Positions 1-11,254 of a DNA stretch of 64,000 nt are shown here, piece after piece. This DNA is from Rosa chinensis (lineage: Eukaryota; Streptophyta; Magnoliopsida; Rosales; Rosaceae). The notes below the pieces were generated by a model that was not told the DNA's origin, did not search any database, and saw only the letters and a program-made list of their open reading frames with translations. The position numbers and the translations under genes are program-made. The stretch spans positions 4,442,001-4,506,000 of the forward strand of contig NC_037089.1 of NCBI RefSeq assembly GCF_002994745.2. Reading direction: 5' to 3'. Position 1 is the stretch's first letter. Each line of letters starts with the position of its first letter.

Positions 1-264
1 ATGTTGTTGTATGGGTTGTTGTTGCTTACGGAGGATTATGTTGGAATTTGAGCTTTTCGGATGTAATATATGTGCATGGATTGTTAATTTGATATAGTAG
101 GTTGAGTAGAAGTTGTAGTTAAAATTATGTCCAGGTTTGTGAAATTTTGGGTAGCCCATTTTTAGGGGAGGTTCTGCCGAATTTTTCGGTAGGATTTCGC
201 TTAAAGTGGGCCCCGCAGGCTCGTATCCAGGTAATAGGGGTGATTCCTGGGTCGGGTCCTGTCA
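1..264 (+). repeat. 5' LTR of the Gypsy element, 3' portion only
   Basis: Matches 7334-7597 base for base and ends in CTGTCA directly before the primer binding site. About 2.2 kb of this LTR lies outside the window, judged from the 2480-base 3' LTR. Confidence 0.95.
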
Positions 265-266
265 GT

Positions 267-278
267 TGGTATCAGAGC
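267..278 (+). other. Primer binding site (initiator tRNA-Met)
   Basis: TGGTATCAGAGC, complementary to the 3' end of initiator methionine tRNA, starts two bases after the LTR end. It primes minus-strand cDNA synthesis. Confidence 0.93.
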
Positions 279-464
279 ACTAGGTTATTAGATTCTGTGG
301 CCGATATCTTCTTATAGTTGTCTTACATGCTTGATAGTATTCAGTACCTCCCGAGTGATGGCCCGACTGCAGCGGTTCCCCATCATATACTCTTCGGTGC
401 TGACGTACCAATCAAGTATGTAAGATAGTTGTTGTTGGTATAAATATCTTGGTGTAACTCAGTT

Positions 465-3400
465 ATGGGAATTTCAGGTGGAATGAGACCCGGACGCAGA
501 TCTCGTGCTGGCAGGAACCATTCACCCGCTAGTGAGGGTGATGATGAGCATGTTCCTCGTGGGTTGTTACGGACCGTGGAGCGGTTGTTTGAGCGTTTTG
601 CAGCGGCACTCCCCAATCCTAGGACTGACTATACTGTGGAGCGTGCCAGACGCCATGGGGCGTATACTTTCTCTAGTGCTCCTACGGAGTCCGTAGCAGG
701 AGACTGGATTACCCGCATGGAGAGAGTATTTGAGTCCTTGGGCTGTCCAGCTGCTAGGAGGGTTCCTTTGGCTATTGACCTCCTAGACGGGGATGCATGG
801 CTTTGGTGGCAGGGTACCAGGAATATGGGTTATGACCCAACTACCATGACTTGGGAAGAGTTCAAAACGGAGTTCTCAAATCGGTACTATAATCAGGCAT
901 CCCAGCACCGTCTCCGATTTGAGTTCATGCAGTTGAAGCAGACTGAGGAGATGACTGTGTTACAGTATGAGGAGCGTTTCATTGCTTTGTCTCGGTTTGC
1001 CCCTGAGTTGGTGGCGACAGAAAAGTTGAAGGTTGATCAGTTTATCAATGGCCTTCTACCTGTATATCGGGATTGGTTGGCGCCTCATGATTATCCGACT
1101 TTTAAGTTAGCTGTGGAGGCTGCTATGAGGTGTGAGGCTAGATATCTGGACGGTTCCCGACCTTTGGAGATTGGCGGTCCCAGTCAGGGGCCATCTAAGA
1201 GAATTGCCTCTAGTTCGGGTTCTGCATCGTCATCAGGCAGTAGACCGAGCAGTTCAGATTCTAGCTCTCGTCAGCGTTTCAGGGGACGCTTCAGGAGGCC
1301 TGGGCAGACCGGTAGGAGACAGTCCAGGGGTGGCACTGCTAGTTCCAGTGGAGGCTTTGGTAGACAGGCGATTCCGAGAGACTATCCCCAGTGTGCTACT
1401 TGTGGTAGACACCATGCAGGCCCGTGTCAGGCAGGTGTGGGGACTTGTTACCAGTGTGGCCAGTGGGGTCACTACAGGAGGGAATGCCCTCAGTTGACCC
1501 AGGGAGTCTTCACTACTACTAGTCAGAGTATGGGTCAGACCTCTGTGGGTGCTACTAGTTCAGGCTCTCATGGCAGTTTATCAGGCAGGAGCAGCACTCA
1601 GTCGGGTCGTGGACAGAGAGGGCGTCCAGTGACCCAGGCCCGTCTTCATGCTATGACCCAGCAGGAGGGTCGCACTGCACCGAACGTCATTATGGGTATG
1701 TTAGTTGTTTTTGGTCAACCAGCTTTCATTTTAATTGATCCTGGAGCCTCTCACTCCTTTATGTCTAAGAGGTTTTCTTTCTTTGCTAATGTGCCCCCAT
1801 CTCTCCTACTCGGAGAGTGGCATGTTGTTCTACCATCGGGGGAAAGACATAGAATTGAGTGGGTACCTCGTTTTTGTGGTGTGTTTGTAGAAGGAGTTTG
1901 TTTAGAGGCGGACTTGATTCCATTTGAGTTAGTGGAGTTTGATGTAATCCTCGGGATGGATTTCCTACGGATGCATCATGCCTTGGTGGATTGCTTTTGT
2001 AGTACTGTATTATTTCGGAGTCCGGGTAAGCCAGTTGTCACCTTTTATGGTGAACGGGAGGTTCTCCCATCTTGCATAATCTCAGCTTTAACTGCTAAGA
2101 AGATGTTGAGTAAGGGTTGCCAAGCTTATTTGGCACATGTGGTGAATTCAAATGCCGAAGTTATGGATCTTAGCCAAATTCCTGTTGTTGGTGACTATCC
2201 AGATGTATTTCCAGAAGAATTGCCTGGATTGCCCCCGGTGCGAGAGATAGACTTTACCATTGATTTACTTCCAGGTACAACACCCATCTCTCAAGCACCT
2301 TATAGAATGGCACCGGCGGAATTGAAAGAGTTGTATGTACAGTTGCAGGAGTTAACGGATAAGGGATTTATACGACCTAGTGTATCTCCCTGGGGTGCAC
2401 CTGTGTTGTTTGTGAAGAAGAAAGACGGTACTTTGAGGCTTTGTATTGATTACCGGAAACTAAACAGGGTGACTATAAGGGATAAATATCCCTTGCCCCG
2501 CATTGATGATTTGTTTGACCAGTTGAGGGGTGCTAAAGTTTTCTCAAAGATTGATTTGAGGTCTGGTTATCATCAGTTACGGATTAAAGAGGAGGATGTA
2601 GCCAAAACTGCTTTTCGATCACGTTATGGTCATTATGAGTTCCTTGTTATGCCTTTTGGGTTGACTAATGCACCCGCTGCTTTCATGGATCTCATGAACA
2701 GGGTGTTTCGCCCGTATCTTGACCGCTTTGTGATTGTGTTCATTGACGACATATTGGTTTATTCTAAGAGTGAGGAGTTACATGTTAAGCACTTGAATAT
2801 TGTGTTGGAGACTCTACGGCTACACCAATTGTATGCTAAATTCAGTAAGTGTGAGTTTTGGCTTGACCAAGTGACATTCTTGGGTCACGTCATTACAGCT
2901 GGTGGTGTTAGTGTGGATCCCCAAAAAGTAGAAGCCGTGTTGAATTGGGAAAGACCTACCAATGTGACGGAAATTCGTAGTTTCTTGGGTCTTGCTGGTT
3001 ACTATCGACGTTTTGTGCAAAATTTTTCTAGAATTGCCGCTCCTCTTACTAAGTTAACGAGAAAGGGTGTCAGATTTGTTTGGTCTGAAAATTGTGAGCG
3101 GAGCTTCCAAGAACTTAAGAGTCGGCTGACTAGTGCTCCAATTCTATCCTTGCCTGATGATAGTGGGGAGTATGTAATTTACAGCGATGCCTCTAGACAA
3201 GGCTTGGGTTGTGTTTTAATGCAGCATGGTAATGTGATTGCTTATGCTTCTAGACAGTTGAAGCCACATGAGTTGAATTATCCCACACATGACTTAGAAT
3301 TGGCAGCTATTGTACTTGCTCTTAAGCTATGGAGGCATTATCTGTATGGAGCCAGATGTCAGATTTTCACTGACCATAAGAGCCTCAAGTATGTGTTTAC

Positions 3401-5075
3401 ACAACCGAATCTAAATTTAAGACAACGAAGATGGATGGAATTGATTGAAGATTATGATTGTACCATTGAGTATCACCCCGGTAAAGCGAATGTGGTGGCG
3501 GATGCACTTAGTAGGAATCCATCCGTGACCTTGTCATATTTAAGGGCCACTCGAGTACCCCTATTGTCAGAGTTGAGGTCTACGGGGGTTGAGTTATCGG
3601 TTGATGAGGTTGGTACTCTGGTGGCTAGTTTTCATGTCAGACCAGCATTTATTGATAAAATACGGGAAGCCCAGCCTCTTGATCCAAGAATTGAAGGGAT
3701 TAAAGAAGGTGTTCGTGGTGGTTGGCAACTTGAGTTTTCTATTCGAAGAGATGGGACATTGATGTTTGGGAAGAGACTTTGTGTTCCTAACGTTGAAGCA
3801 CTTAAACGAGAAATACTTGATGAAGCTCATAACTCCGCGTATGCCCTGCATCCTGGTGGTACAAAAATGTATCGGACTCTCAAGGAGTACTATTGGTGGC
3901 CAAACATGAAAAGAGAAATTGCAGCTTTTGTGAGCAAATGCCTTGTGTGCCAGCAAGTGAAAGCGGAAAGGCAAAAACCGTCGGGGTTGTTGCAACCTTT
4001 GCCAATCCCAGAATGGAAATGGGAACATCTCACCATGGATTTTATTTACAAGTTACCTCGTACGCAGGATGGTAATGATGGTATTTGGGTGATTGTAGAT
4101 CGACTCACCAAATCAGCTCATTTTCTGGCGGTTAAGGAAACCTTTAGTTTGGATAAACTGGCAAAGTTGTATGTGGACGAAATTGTAAAGCTTCATGGTG
4201 TCCCTGAGTCCATTGTTTCTGATCGTGATGCTCGATTCACATCAAAGTTTTGGAGGAAAGTTCACAAATTTATGGGAACAAAATTACAATTTAGCACTGC
4301 TTTCCATCCTCAAACTGATGGACAATCTGAGCGGACTATACAAACTTTGGAAGACATGTTGAGGGCTTGTTCTCTACAATTTAAAGGAAGTTGGGATAAG
4401 CACTTGGCTTTGATGGAGTTTGCATATAACAACAGTTACCATTCGAGTACTGGTATGGCTCCCTACGAAGCTTTGTATGGGAAACAGTGTAGGACCCCCT
4501 TGTGTTGGGATGAAGTGGGAGAAAGACAACTTATTGGTCCAGAGATCGTTGAAATCACAACAAATAAAGTCAAAGTGATCAGAGAGAAACTCAAGACGGC
4601 TCAAAGCAGACAGAAGAGCTACGCAGATAAACACAGGAAGCATCTTGAATTTCAAGTTGGTGATTGGGTATTTCTGAAGTTATCTCCTTGGAAGGGTGTG
4701 GTAAGGTTTGGTAAACGAGGAAAACTAAGTCCAAGGTATATTGGTCCCTATGAGATTGTGGAACGAATTGGTCTGGTTGCTTACCGCTTGGCTTTACCTC
4801 CACAACTATCTCAAGTACATGATGTATTCCACGTCTCCATGCTTCGCAAGTACATCACTGATCCTTCACATGTGTTACCAGCTCAACCCATTACACTTAC
4901 AGAAGATCTAACATATGAAGAAGAACCAGTACAGATCCTTGATCGTCGTGAGCAAGTACTCCGAAGTAAGATTATACCTTTGGTTAAGGTATTATGGAGG
5001 AATCACCTGTTTGAAGAAGCTACTTGGGAACCAGAGGATCAAATGAGGCAACAGTATCCACATCTTTTTTCTTGA
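465..5075 (+). CDS. Gag-Pol polyprotein of chromovirus retrotransposon
   Basis: Single frame of 1536 residues. The order is: gag capsid-like region (about 75-240); a Ser/Arg-rich linker; a CCHC zinc knuckle ([14 protein letters not shown], about 327-340); aspartic protease with IDPGASHSF (about 424; DPG replaces DSG, seen also in other plant Gypsy elements); reverse transcriptase with [10 protein letters not shown] (about 760); RNase H starting YSDAS (about 906); integrase with an HHCC zinc finger (about 1128-1165) and the D, D, E residues in DFIYK, SDRDARF and QTDGQSER; and a C-terminal chromodomain-like stretch (about 1485-1536, [11 protein letters not shown]). The chromodomain position and protein order are those of Tekay/Del elements. 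No catalytic motif is visibly damaged, so it may still be active. Confidence 0.95.
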   Translation: MGISGGMRPGRRSRAGRNHSPASEGDDEHVPRGLLRTVERLFERFAAALPNPRTDYTVERARRHGAYTFSSAPTESVAGDWITRMERVFESLGCPAARRVPLAIDLLDGDAWLWWQGTRNMGYDPTTMTWEEFKTEFSNRYYNQASQHRLRFEFMQLKQTEEMTVLQYEERFIALSRFAPELVATEKLKVDQFINGLLPVYRDWLAPHDYPTFKLAVEAAMRCEARYLDGSRPLEIGGPSQGPSKRIASSSGSASSSGSRPSSSDSSSRQRFRGRFRRPGQTGRRQSRGGTASSSGGFGRQAIPRDYPQCATCGRHHAGPCQAGVGTCYQCGQWGHYRRECPQLTQGVFTTTSQSMGQTSVGATSSGSHGSLSGRSSTQSGRGQRGRPVTQARLHAMTQQEGRTAPNVIMGMLVVFGQPAFILIDPGASHSFMSKRFSFFANVPPSLLLGEWHVVLPSGERHRIEWVPRFCGVFVEGVCLEADLIPFELVEFDVILGMDFLRMHHALVDCFCSTVLFRSPGKPVVTFYGEREVLPSCIISALTAKKMLSKGCQAYLAHVVNSNAEVMDLSQIPVVGDYPDVFPEELPGLPPVREIDFTIDLLPGTTPISQAPYRMAPAELKELYVQLQELTDKGFIRPSVSPWGAPVLFVKKKDGTLRLCIDYRKLNRVTIRDKYPLPRIDDLFDQLRGAKVFSKIDLRSGYHQLRIKEEDVAKTAFRSRYGHYEFLVMPFGLTNAPAAFMDLMNRVFRPYLDRFVIVFIDDILVYSKSEELHVKHLNIVLETLRLHQLYAKFSKCEFWLDQVTFLGHVITAGGVSVDPQKVEAVLNWERPTNVTEIRSFLGLAGYYRRFVQNFSRIAAPLTKLTRKGVRFVWSENCERSFQELKSRLTSAPILSLPDDSGEYVIYSDASRQGLGCVLMQHGNVIAYASRQLKPHELNYPTHDLELAAIVLALKLWRHYLYGARCQIFTDHKSLKYVFTQPNLNLRQRRWMELIEDYDCTIEYHPGKANVVADALSRNPSVTLSYLRATRVPLLSELRSTGVELSVDEVGTLVASFHVRPAFIDKIREAQPLDPRIEGIKEGVRGGWQLEFSIRRDGTLMFGKRLCVPNVEALKREILDEAHNSAYALHPGGTKMYRTLKEYYWWPNMKREIAAFVSKCLVCQQVKAERQKPSGLLQPLPIPEWKWEHLTMDFIYKLPRTQDGNDGIWVIVDRLTKSAHFLAVKETFSLDKLAKLYVDEIVKLHGVPESIVSDRDARFTSKFWRKVHKFMGTKLQFSTAFHPQTDGQSERTIQTLEDMLRACSLQFKGSWDKHLALMEFAYNNSYHSSTGMAPYEALYGKQCRTPLCWDEVGERQLIGPEIVEITTNKVKVIREKLKTAQSRQKSYADKHRKHLEFQVGDWVFLKLSPWKGVVRFGKRGKLSPRYIGPYEIVERIGLVAYRLALPPQLSQVHDVFHVSMLRKYITDPSHVLPAQPITLTEDLTYEEEPVQILDRREQVLRSKIIPLVKVLWRNHLFEEATWEPEDQMRQQYPHLFS

Positions 5076-5104
5076 CAGGTATAATTTCGAGGACGAAATT
5101 TTAT

Positions 5105-5116
5105 AAGGAGGGGAGA
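5105..5116 (+). other. Polypurine tract
   Basis: AAGGAGGGGAGA sits one base before the TG of the 3' LTR, the expected place for the plus-strand primer. Confidence 0.88.
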
Positions 5117-5117
5117 T

Positions 5118-7597
5118 TGTAATGCCCCGTACCTATTAATTACTTTTTACCGTGGTTGACCGAGGAGTGACTTTTTCTTTAGTCCGGTAAATTAGGAAAT
5201 TTATTTGAGATTGTCGTAGAATACGCAAAATCGAGTTCGTGGACACGTAGTTTGTTTAAATTGGATTTATATCGGAAAAGTTATGACCAAAAATAGAAAT
5301 TTCTATTTTTGGCATGACTTTTGTTTGTGAGTTTCTTTTAGTAGAAAGCAAGAAATAAAACAGATGGAAGAGAGAGAAAGGGAAAGAATCAGAAAAAAAA
5401 TTAAAAGGAAAGAGAGAGAGCACGGGTAGAACCCGAGTCACCCCCTCCCATTTTCTTTTTTCTTCTTCCGTCGCTGCTCTTCCCTTCTCCGGCGAATTCG
5501 TCGCCGTCCGGCCACCCCAAGACGCATCGTTGGGCACGGCGTGATCCTCTCTTCCTTCTCCTTCTAGCTATGTAAGTTTTTCACCATGGGTATCATTAGT
5601 TTTTGAGTTTTGAAGAGAATTTGCAGAAAAGGGGAAAACCGGAGTTTAGCTCCCATCTCGGTTTTCCGGCGATTTCCGGTCGAATTTCTTTGGGTTTTGG
5701 TTGTTGGTGAGTTGCTGAATGAGTTCCTAACCTTGTTGCAGCTTGTTTTGGGCTGTGGAGGAAGAATTGAAGGTGTTTGGGGACGTGAACAGTAGCGTGA
5801 ACAGTTCCATCCGAGTTCTTGAGTTTGGGTTTGGAATTTCCAGCTTTTTCTGCTTGTTTTGGATGTGATTGCAGGTATAGAATTGTTGGGGGTGTTGTGG
5901 AGATAATTTTGAGCTAAATAGGTTGACTGGAATTGGATTCCACCTTTGATGTTTTGTGTTAAACTTGAGGATTGTTTGGTTTGAGTTTTTTTTGGAATTT
6001 TGGTGTAGTTATTGTTATTTTGGATAGTATGGATTATAAATTTTATGGGTGAATCTCTTGATAATTTACTATCAATGTTATTGTGAAATTGTTCTATTTT
6101 GTGGAGGAGTTTGGAATGGAGATTGTGTTTTGGAAAAGAAAATTTAGAGAGGAGTTAAATTTTAGAGATGGAATTGTGAGTGGAAATGGGGAAAATTAAG
6201 ATTGAATGTGGAAATGTTTGGAAAGGATTTTTATGGTAATTGGTGGTATTTTTGTGATGAAGGAAGTGAGATTAAATTGATTTAGTTATCGAACGGTCCT
6301 TGTGAAGGTTTAGATTAAGTGAAGTCATTGAATGGTTAAGGAATCGATTGAGTGGTTATGAGTTAGAGGGCATTGAGATTGTAAGGAATTATAGAATTTA
6401 ATTCCGAATAGAAGTGTGGAATTTTATAATAATTTGTGATTAATAGACGCTTATTCCGAGGGGAATGGGTTGTTTTGAGAGTATTTCATTGTATGGTCAA
6501 TTATATCCTATTCTATTGTGACAGGACGTACTGAGCCCTCGAGCGAGGAGGACACAGACAGGCAGCAGGGTTAGCTGCGGGATTACTTGTGAGTGGACCT
6601 TTATTTTTATTTAAATAATTCATGCAGCATGGTATTAAATTTTGAAATGTGATTTTATGGAAAGAAAAGGATTAAAAAGGAAACAGTTGACAAGGAGGCC
6701 AGTTCGGCGCATGCGTATCTTACCTAGTTGGCAGTCCCTTCTAGGTAATAGTCTGGTCGGCAGTCCCGTCCAGACTACAGCTCGGTTGGCAGTCCCATCC
6801 GATGCGTCATCTGGTTGGCAGTCCCTTCCAGATGACTTGATGTAGTTAGTCGGCAGTCCCGTCTACTACCTGTGGCTAGTTGGCAGTCCCAACTAATCAC
6901 CGCCTCCTACTCCGGTTGGCAGTCCCTTCCGATGCGTCATCAGGTGGCAGTCCCTCCCCGATGGCATGAGATGCCTAGGAAGCAGTCCTTCCTAGTCATC
7001 AAATGAGTTTCATGGAAAAGGATTTGAGTTGGAACTTCATAGGATTTGGCTGCATGATGGTTTTGTTAAAAAGAGAAATGGGGAAGCATACCATAAATTG
7101 TTTTGACTCTCAATTCAGTTTTGTCCACTCACTCTAATGGATTTTATATGTTTTCCCCTGGGCCCTTCGTTTTCAAATGCCCAGATTTCAGATTTGCAGA
7201 GATTGCGTCCAGGCTCAAGAACTTGGGAATCAGCGCTTCCGTTTTTGTCCGTAGGTTATTACTTAACCTACCTTGTATGATATCGGCTTAGTTTAGTGTT
7301 GCTCTGATAAACCTTTTCTTTGAAGTTTGATGGATGTTGTTGTATGGGTTGTTGTTGCTTACGGAGGATTATGTTGGAATTTGAGCTTTTCGGATGTAAT
7401 ATATGTGCATGGATTGTTAATTTGATATAGTAGGTTGAGTAGAAGTTGTAGTTAAAATTATGTCCAGGTTTGTGAAATTTTGGGTAGCCCATTTTTAGGG
7501 GAGGTTCTGCCGAATTTTTCGGTAGGATTTCGCTTAAAGTGGGCCCCGCAGGCTCGTATCCAGGTAATAGGGGTGATTCCTGGGTCGGGTCCTGTCA
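5118..7597 (+). repeat. 3' LTR of the Gypsy element (2480 bp)
   Basis: Begins TGTAATGCCCCG after the polypurine tract and ends CTGTCA. The end is fixed by the identical 5' LTR copy next to the primer binding site. It carries a hairpin-forming tandem array at 6721-6995. Short ORFs inside it show no family resemblance. Confidence 0.94.
6721..6995 (+). repeat. Array of nine mini-hairpins with constant GGCAGTCCC core
   Basis: Nine imperfect units of 25-40 bases each contain GGCAGTCCC or a close variant, flanked by short inverted repeats that differ between units but stay self-complementary. Examples are TACCTAG/CTAGGTA, AGTCTGG/CCAGACT and TCATCTGG/CCAGATGA. Others are weaker (CGG/CCG, TAGTT/AACTA, CATC/GATG). 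The last unit has a diverged core, AGCAGTCCT. The function is unknown. Confidence 0.85.
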
Positions 7598-8360
7598 AAA
7601 GGTGTACTCTACCTTCACAATGACATCCCACTCTCAACCAATTTTGTGATGTCACTCATTTTCGAATCGGTGATTATTCGACAATAGTCCACCGAGTCAT
7701 TATAATCATTTATGAGAATTCAATAACCTCTAGTTTAATGTTGCATTGTTTTTTATTTTCTTAAACTCAAATTAATATTTAGTAGTTGTTCACTAAACTA
7801 TTGCATGATTTTTTGACGAATTTTTTAAAATATTCCAGTACTATTTCAATGAGGAAAATACAAGTAAATTCAAATCTTTTCTCCCCTCTTTGCATTGCCG
7901 ATCTCCCTCTCATTCTTCCTCTTTGATGGACGATGATTTCTAAAAAGATTTAACACCTAACAAGGCTTGAGCACAAAGCTTGGTGAAAATTTTGAGAAAG
8001 ATCACGAGAATCAGATACTAAACTAAAATGATCTGACAATCCAAGGCTCTAAGCAGCTTTGAAGACAGGCTAGACTATCAGGAATCGTCGAAAAAATAAT
8101 CGTAGAAAAGTAGGTGAAATTTCTCATTAAAAAAAATAATAATAAAAAATAAACCGGTGTTTCGACGCCTATAAATTCTATTCGCAACGAAACGACAGCG
8201 TTTCCCCCCAACGTGACTACAAATTTCACATTCCACCAGAGGCTGGAATATTTGCACTCAGAGACTGATCTTCTTCTTCTTCTTCCTCGTCCGGAATAGG
8301 ATTTAGGGTTTTCTTCAATTTTGATACTCCAAAACGCCGTCGTTTTGGAACCACCGAGCA
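7598..8360 (+). promoter_or_regulatory. Upstream region of the FRIGIDA-like gene
   Basis: AT-rich sequence between the Gypsy element and the FRIGIDA-like start codon. TATAAAT at 8170-8176 is a possible TATA box about 185 bases before the ATG, followed by a CT-rich stretch (CTTCTTCTTCTTCTTCC near 8269) typical of a plant 5' leader. I see no gene in it. Confidence 0.5.
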
Positions 8361-11254
8361 ATGGGGACCGAACTGGTGGTCGCGACGGACCGAGTCCAGA
8401 AGTTCTTCGACGACCTAGAGGCCCAAAAGGCCATCCTCTCCACCTCCACCAAGCTCTACGCGACCCTCTCCGATCACTTCAACGCCCTCCACAAATCGCT
8501 CGCCGAGAAATCCCAATCCCTCGACGCCAAAATCGAATCCCTAGAATCGCGTTCCCGCCAAACCCTAGAGTCCCTCGACCTCCGGGAGATCTCGCTCCCG
8601 GAGCGCAAGGCCTCCGCCGCGGCCCGCGTTTCGGAGCAGAAAGGCGCCGCCTTGGCCGAGTTCGAGCGAAACGTTTCGGGGAGTTTGGACATCGCCGAAA
8701 CGCTGAAGTCGTTGTGTAGAAAAATGGACTCGGAGGGGTTGCTGAAGTTCATAGTTTCGAAGCGGAAGGAGTCGGTGTCGCTGAGGGCGGAGATTGTTCA
8801 GGCCATGGCGGAGGCAGTGGACGCGCCGAGGCTGGTGTTGGATGCGTTGGAGGGGTTTCTGGAGACCAAGGCCAAGAAAGTTGGGGTCACTGATAAGCGG
8901 TGGGCCTGTGGGCTTTTGGTTCAGGCTTTGTTTCCGGATGTGAGGTCGAATTCGGGCCCGAAAGGGCCGGCATTTGCCCGGAGTGTGGTGGAGAGAGCGG
9001 CGGGGGTTGCGGACACGTGGAAGGGGCAGATGGATGAGCTGAACAGGAGCGGTGGAGGGACGTTGGGGGCGGCGGAGGCGGTGATGTTTGTGCAGATGGT
9101 GATTGGGTTTCAGTTGAGAGAGAAGTACAATGAGGAGTTTTATAAGAAGTTGGTGATGGAACATGCTGCTAGGAGAGATATGGCAAGGCTTGCAGGGGCT
9201 TTACAATTCGGAGATATCGGAGGTATGTGACAAATTTTAGCAACATGTTCTTTCCGATTATTGCTGCTTAAATGTGTGCATGTTAGAATATAATGTAAGC
9301 TGTTTGTGTGCAAGAAGCTATGCTGTCATTGGTGAGAAGCTTGTTTCTTGAACTTGGTCTCTGTTTGGGTAATATTCTGCATACAAAATTGAACTTAGTT
9401 AGGTGAACCTTAACTTAGTTGTTTTGGCATGAGTTTGATTTGAATGGTTCCCAAAGTGGTTCAAGATCAGTGCATACTCAGATTGTTTTCGAATCTTGCC
9501 AAGCGCAGGGAAGGTGGAGGTTGGTTTAAATTTATAATGTGAACTATTATTAAGGTAGTTGGATAGATGTCAGCTTACTGTTGTAGGATTTAAATGAAGT
9601 CTAAGGTGCTGAGTGTTGCTAATGTGAAGTCGTGATGTAGATTATCAACTTTTTGAAGTATGCTAATTTCTTTGAAGCTTATTAATGAACTTTAGCATTT
9701 GTTTATAGTGGTGAACTTTACCTCTTATAGGCATTTTTTTGCTTAATACTTAAGAGCTGAAGCCTGGATGTTTTCTTGATGGAGCATGGTGGCTTGACAC
9801 AATCCAAATTCTGATCTTGAAGTTTTTGAATCTGGAAGAGACTTAAAAGTGTAGTAACATTTAACATAAAGTAAAAAATCTATCATTTAATCTTTGATCA
9901 ACTCGTGTAATCCTTGTATTGAGGGATTTTGGCGGGGCATAAACTTTGTTAATTAGGTTGAGTAGGTTAAGTTTCACAATCATATTTGCTAACCTTATCT
10001 TTGTTTGCATACTTTTTCTTAAGTTAGTAATGTACACCTTAGTATTGTGTCTCTCCCTCTGTTCCTGAAAAATAGAAATAGATCATAAACTTATCTTATC
10101 CAAATGCCAGGGAAGGTGTGTGTGTGTGTCCTTCCTTCTACTCTTAGAAGGAAGATGTTTGTGCCAGTTACATCTTGGTCAGTCACCAATTTTTATGAAT
10201 GGGACAAGCATAGCTTGATGATTCACTGTTTACATCTTTCCATCTTATTGTGTTCAAAGCCATTGTTTGCTTGCCCAGATTTTCACATAGATAGTCATCT
10301 AAGTTGTGTATGTTTTGATTGAAATACTTTGTGACTTCTACAGATGTTATTGATGAGTTAGTGAAGAATGGCAAGGAGATAGAGGCAATATATTTTGCTT
10401 TTGAGTCTGGTTTGACAGAGAGGTTTCCTCCGATTTCCCTTCTCAAGTCCTATTTGAAGAACTCCAAGAAGAATGCTTCAACCATAATGAAGAATGGAAA
10501 CAATAGTGTGGCTGCATCTGTATGTGTAACTCCATCCTATATCTCTGTGACCAAATTAGATGAATTTACTTTTCAATTTGATGTTTTTTTTAAGACTCTT
10601 TTTGAGATTTCCTAATTGAGGTCCATCTTACAGGAGGAGTCGAGCACTTTGGAGTTGAATTCCATCAAAGCAATGATCAAATGTGTAGAGGACCACAAGC
10701 TTGAATCAGAGTTTTCACTCGAACCCCTAAGGAAGCGAGCCACTGCTCTAGAGAAAGCCAAAGCAGATAGAAAGAAGAATTCAGCAGCAGCTTCCGGTAA
10801 GTCTAATAACAAGCGTTCCTATGGCGGCGGCGGTGGCGGCGGCCGTGGCGGCGGCCGTGGAGGGGTTGGATCGTCTTCTTTCCGGCCAGCCAAAGCAGCC
10901 AAATATTCCAATGCATACCCGTCATCCTTTAACCGGAGGATCCCAAATCCTCCTCCACAGCACAGCCCTGTAACAAGATATCCTGGGCCGTACAATTACC
11001 CAAGCCCAACCCCAACCGTGTATGACGGCCCAACATCAGTCTCTTACGGAACCTCATATGGAGTAGCCCGTCCTCAAAGCCCTGTTGCTCTTCCACAACA
11101 ACATATCTACTCCCTCTCTGGGGACAACAGCATGGCTGCTAGTTCTGTATTCCGAAGTGGTGGTTCATATGGCGGCCAGACCAGCTATGGAGGGCCATAC
11201 GATTATGCAAATGGGACGCCGCCATCTTACCAACCTCTTCCTTATGCAAAATAA
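8361..11254 (+). CDS. FRIGIDA-like protein, three exons, 552 aa
   Basis: Exons 8361-9222, 10344-10519 and 10634-11254 join in frame across GT-AG introns. FRIGIDA-like proteins are plant-specific nuclear scaffold factors; FRIGIDA itself promotes FLC expression, and the roles of many relatives are poorly known. Visible parts: an N-terminal coiled-coil region (about 5-110, FFDDLEAQKAILS); the conserved FRIGIDA core (about 110-345) containing GLLKFI, KRWACGLLVQALFP and DVIDELVKNGKEIEA; a basic segment (KRATALEKAKADRKK); a Gly/Arg-rich run (about 410-425); and a Pro/Tyr/Ser-rich C-terminus likely to be disordered. It resembles the FRL3/FRL4 branch more than FRL1/FRL2, but I cannot fix the subgroup. 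The first exon is much more GC-rich than its surroundings. Confidence 0.92.

Larger units (their letters stand above)
1..7597 (+). mobile_element. Ty3/Gypsy chromovirus (Tekay/Del type), coding-intact, 5' end cut by window
   Basis: An LTR retrotransposon with every expected part: the end of the 5' LTR (1-264), a tRNA-Met primer binding site at 267-278, one uninterrupted gag-pol frame (465-5075), a polypurine tract (5105-5116) and a complete 3' LTR (5118-7597, TG...CA). The 264 bases of the 5' LTR in the window match the last 264 bases of the 3' LTR with no difference I can see, and the polyprotein has no stop or frameshift, so the insertion is recent. A C-terminal chromodomain-like segment places it among chromoviruses. 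It ends 763 bases upstream of the FRIGIDA-like start codon. The target duplication cannot be checked because the left end is outside the window. Confidence 0.96.

Noticed and set aside
8321..9164. Long ORFs in other frames over the FRIGIDA-like first exon
   Set aside because: This GC-rich exon gives open shadow frames. Only the 8361 frame matches a known family and joins the downstream exons.
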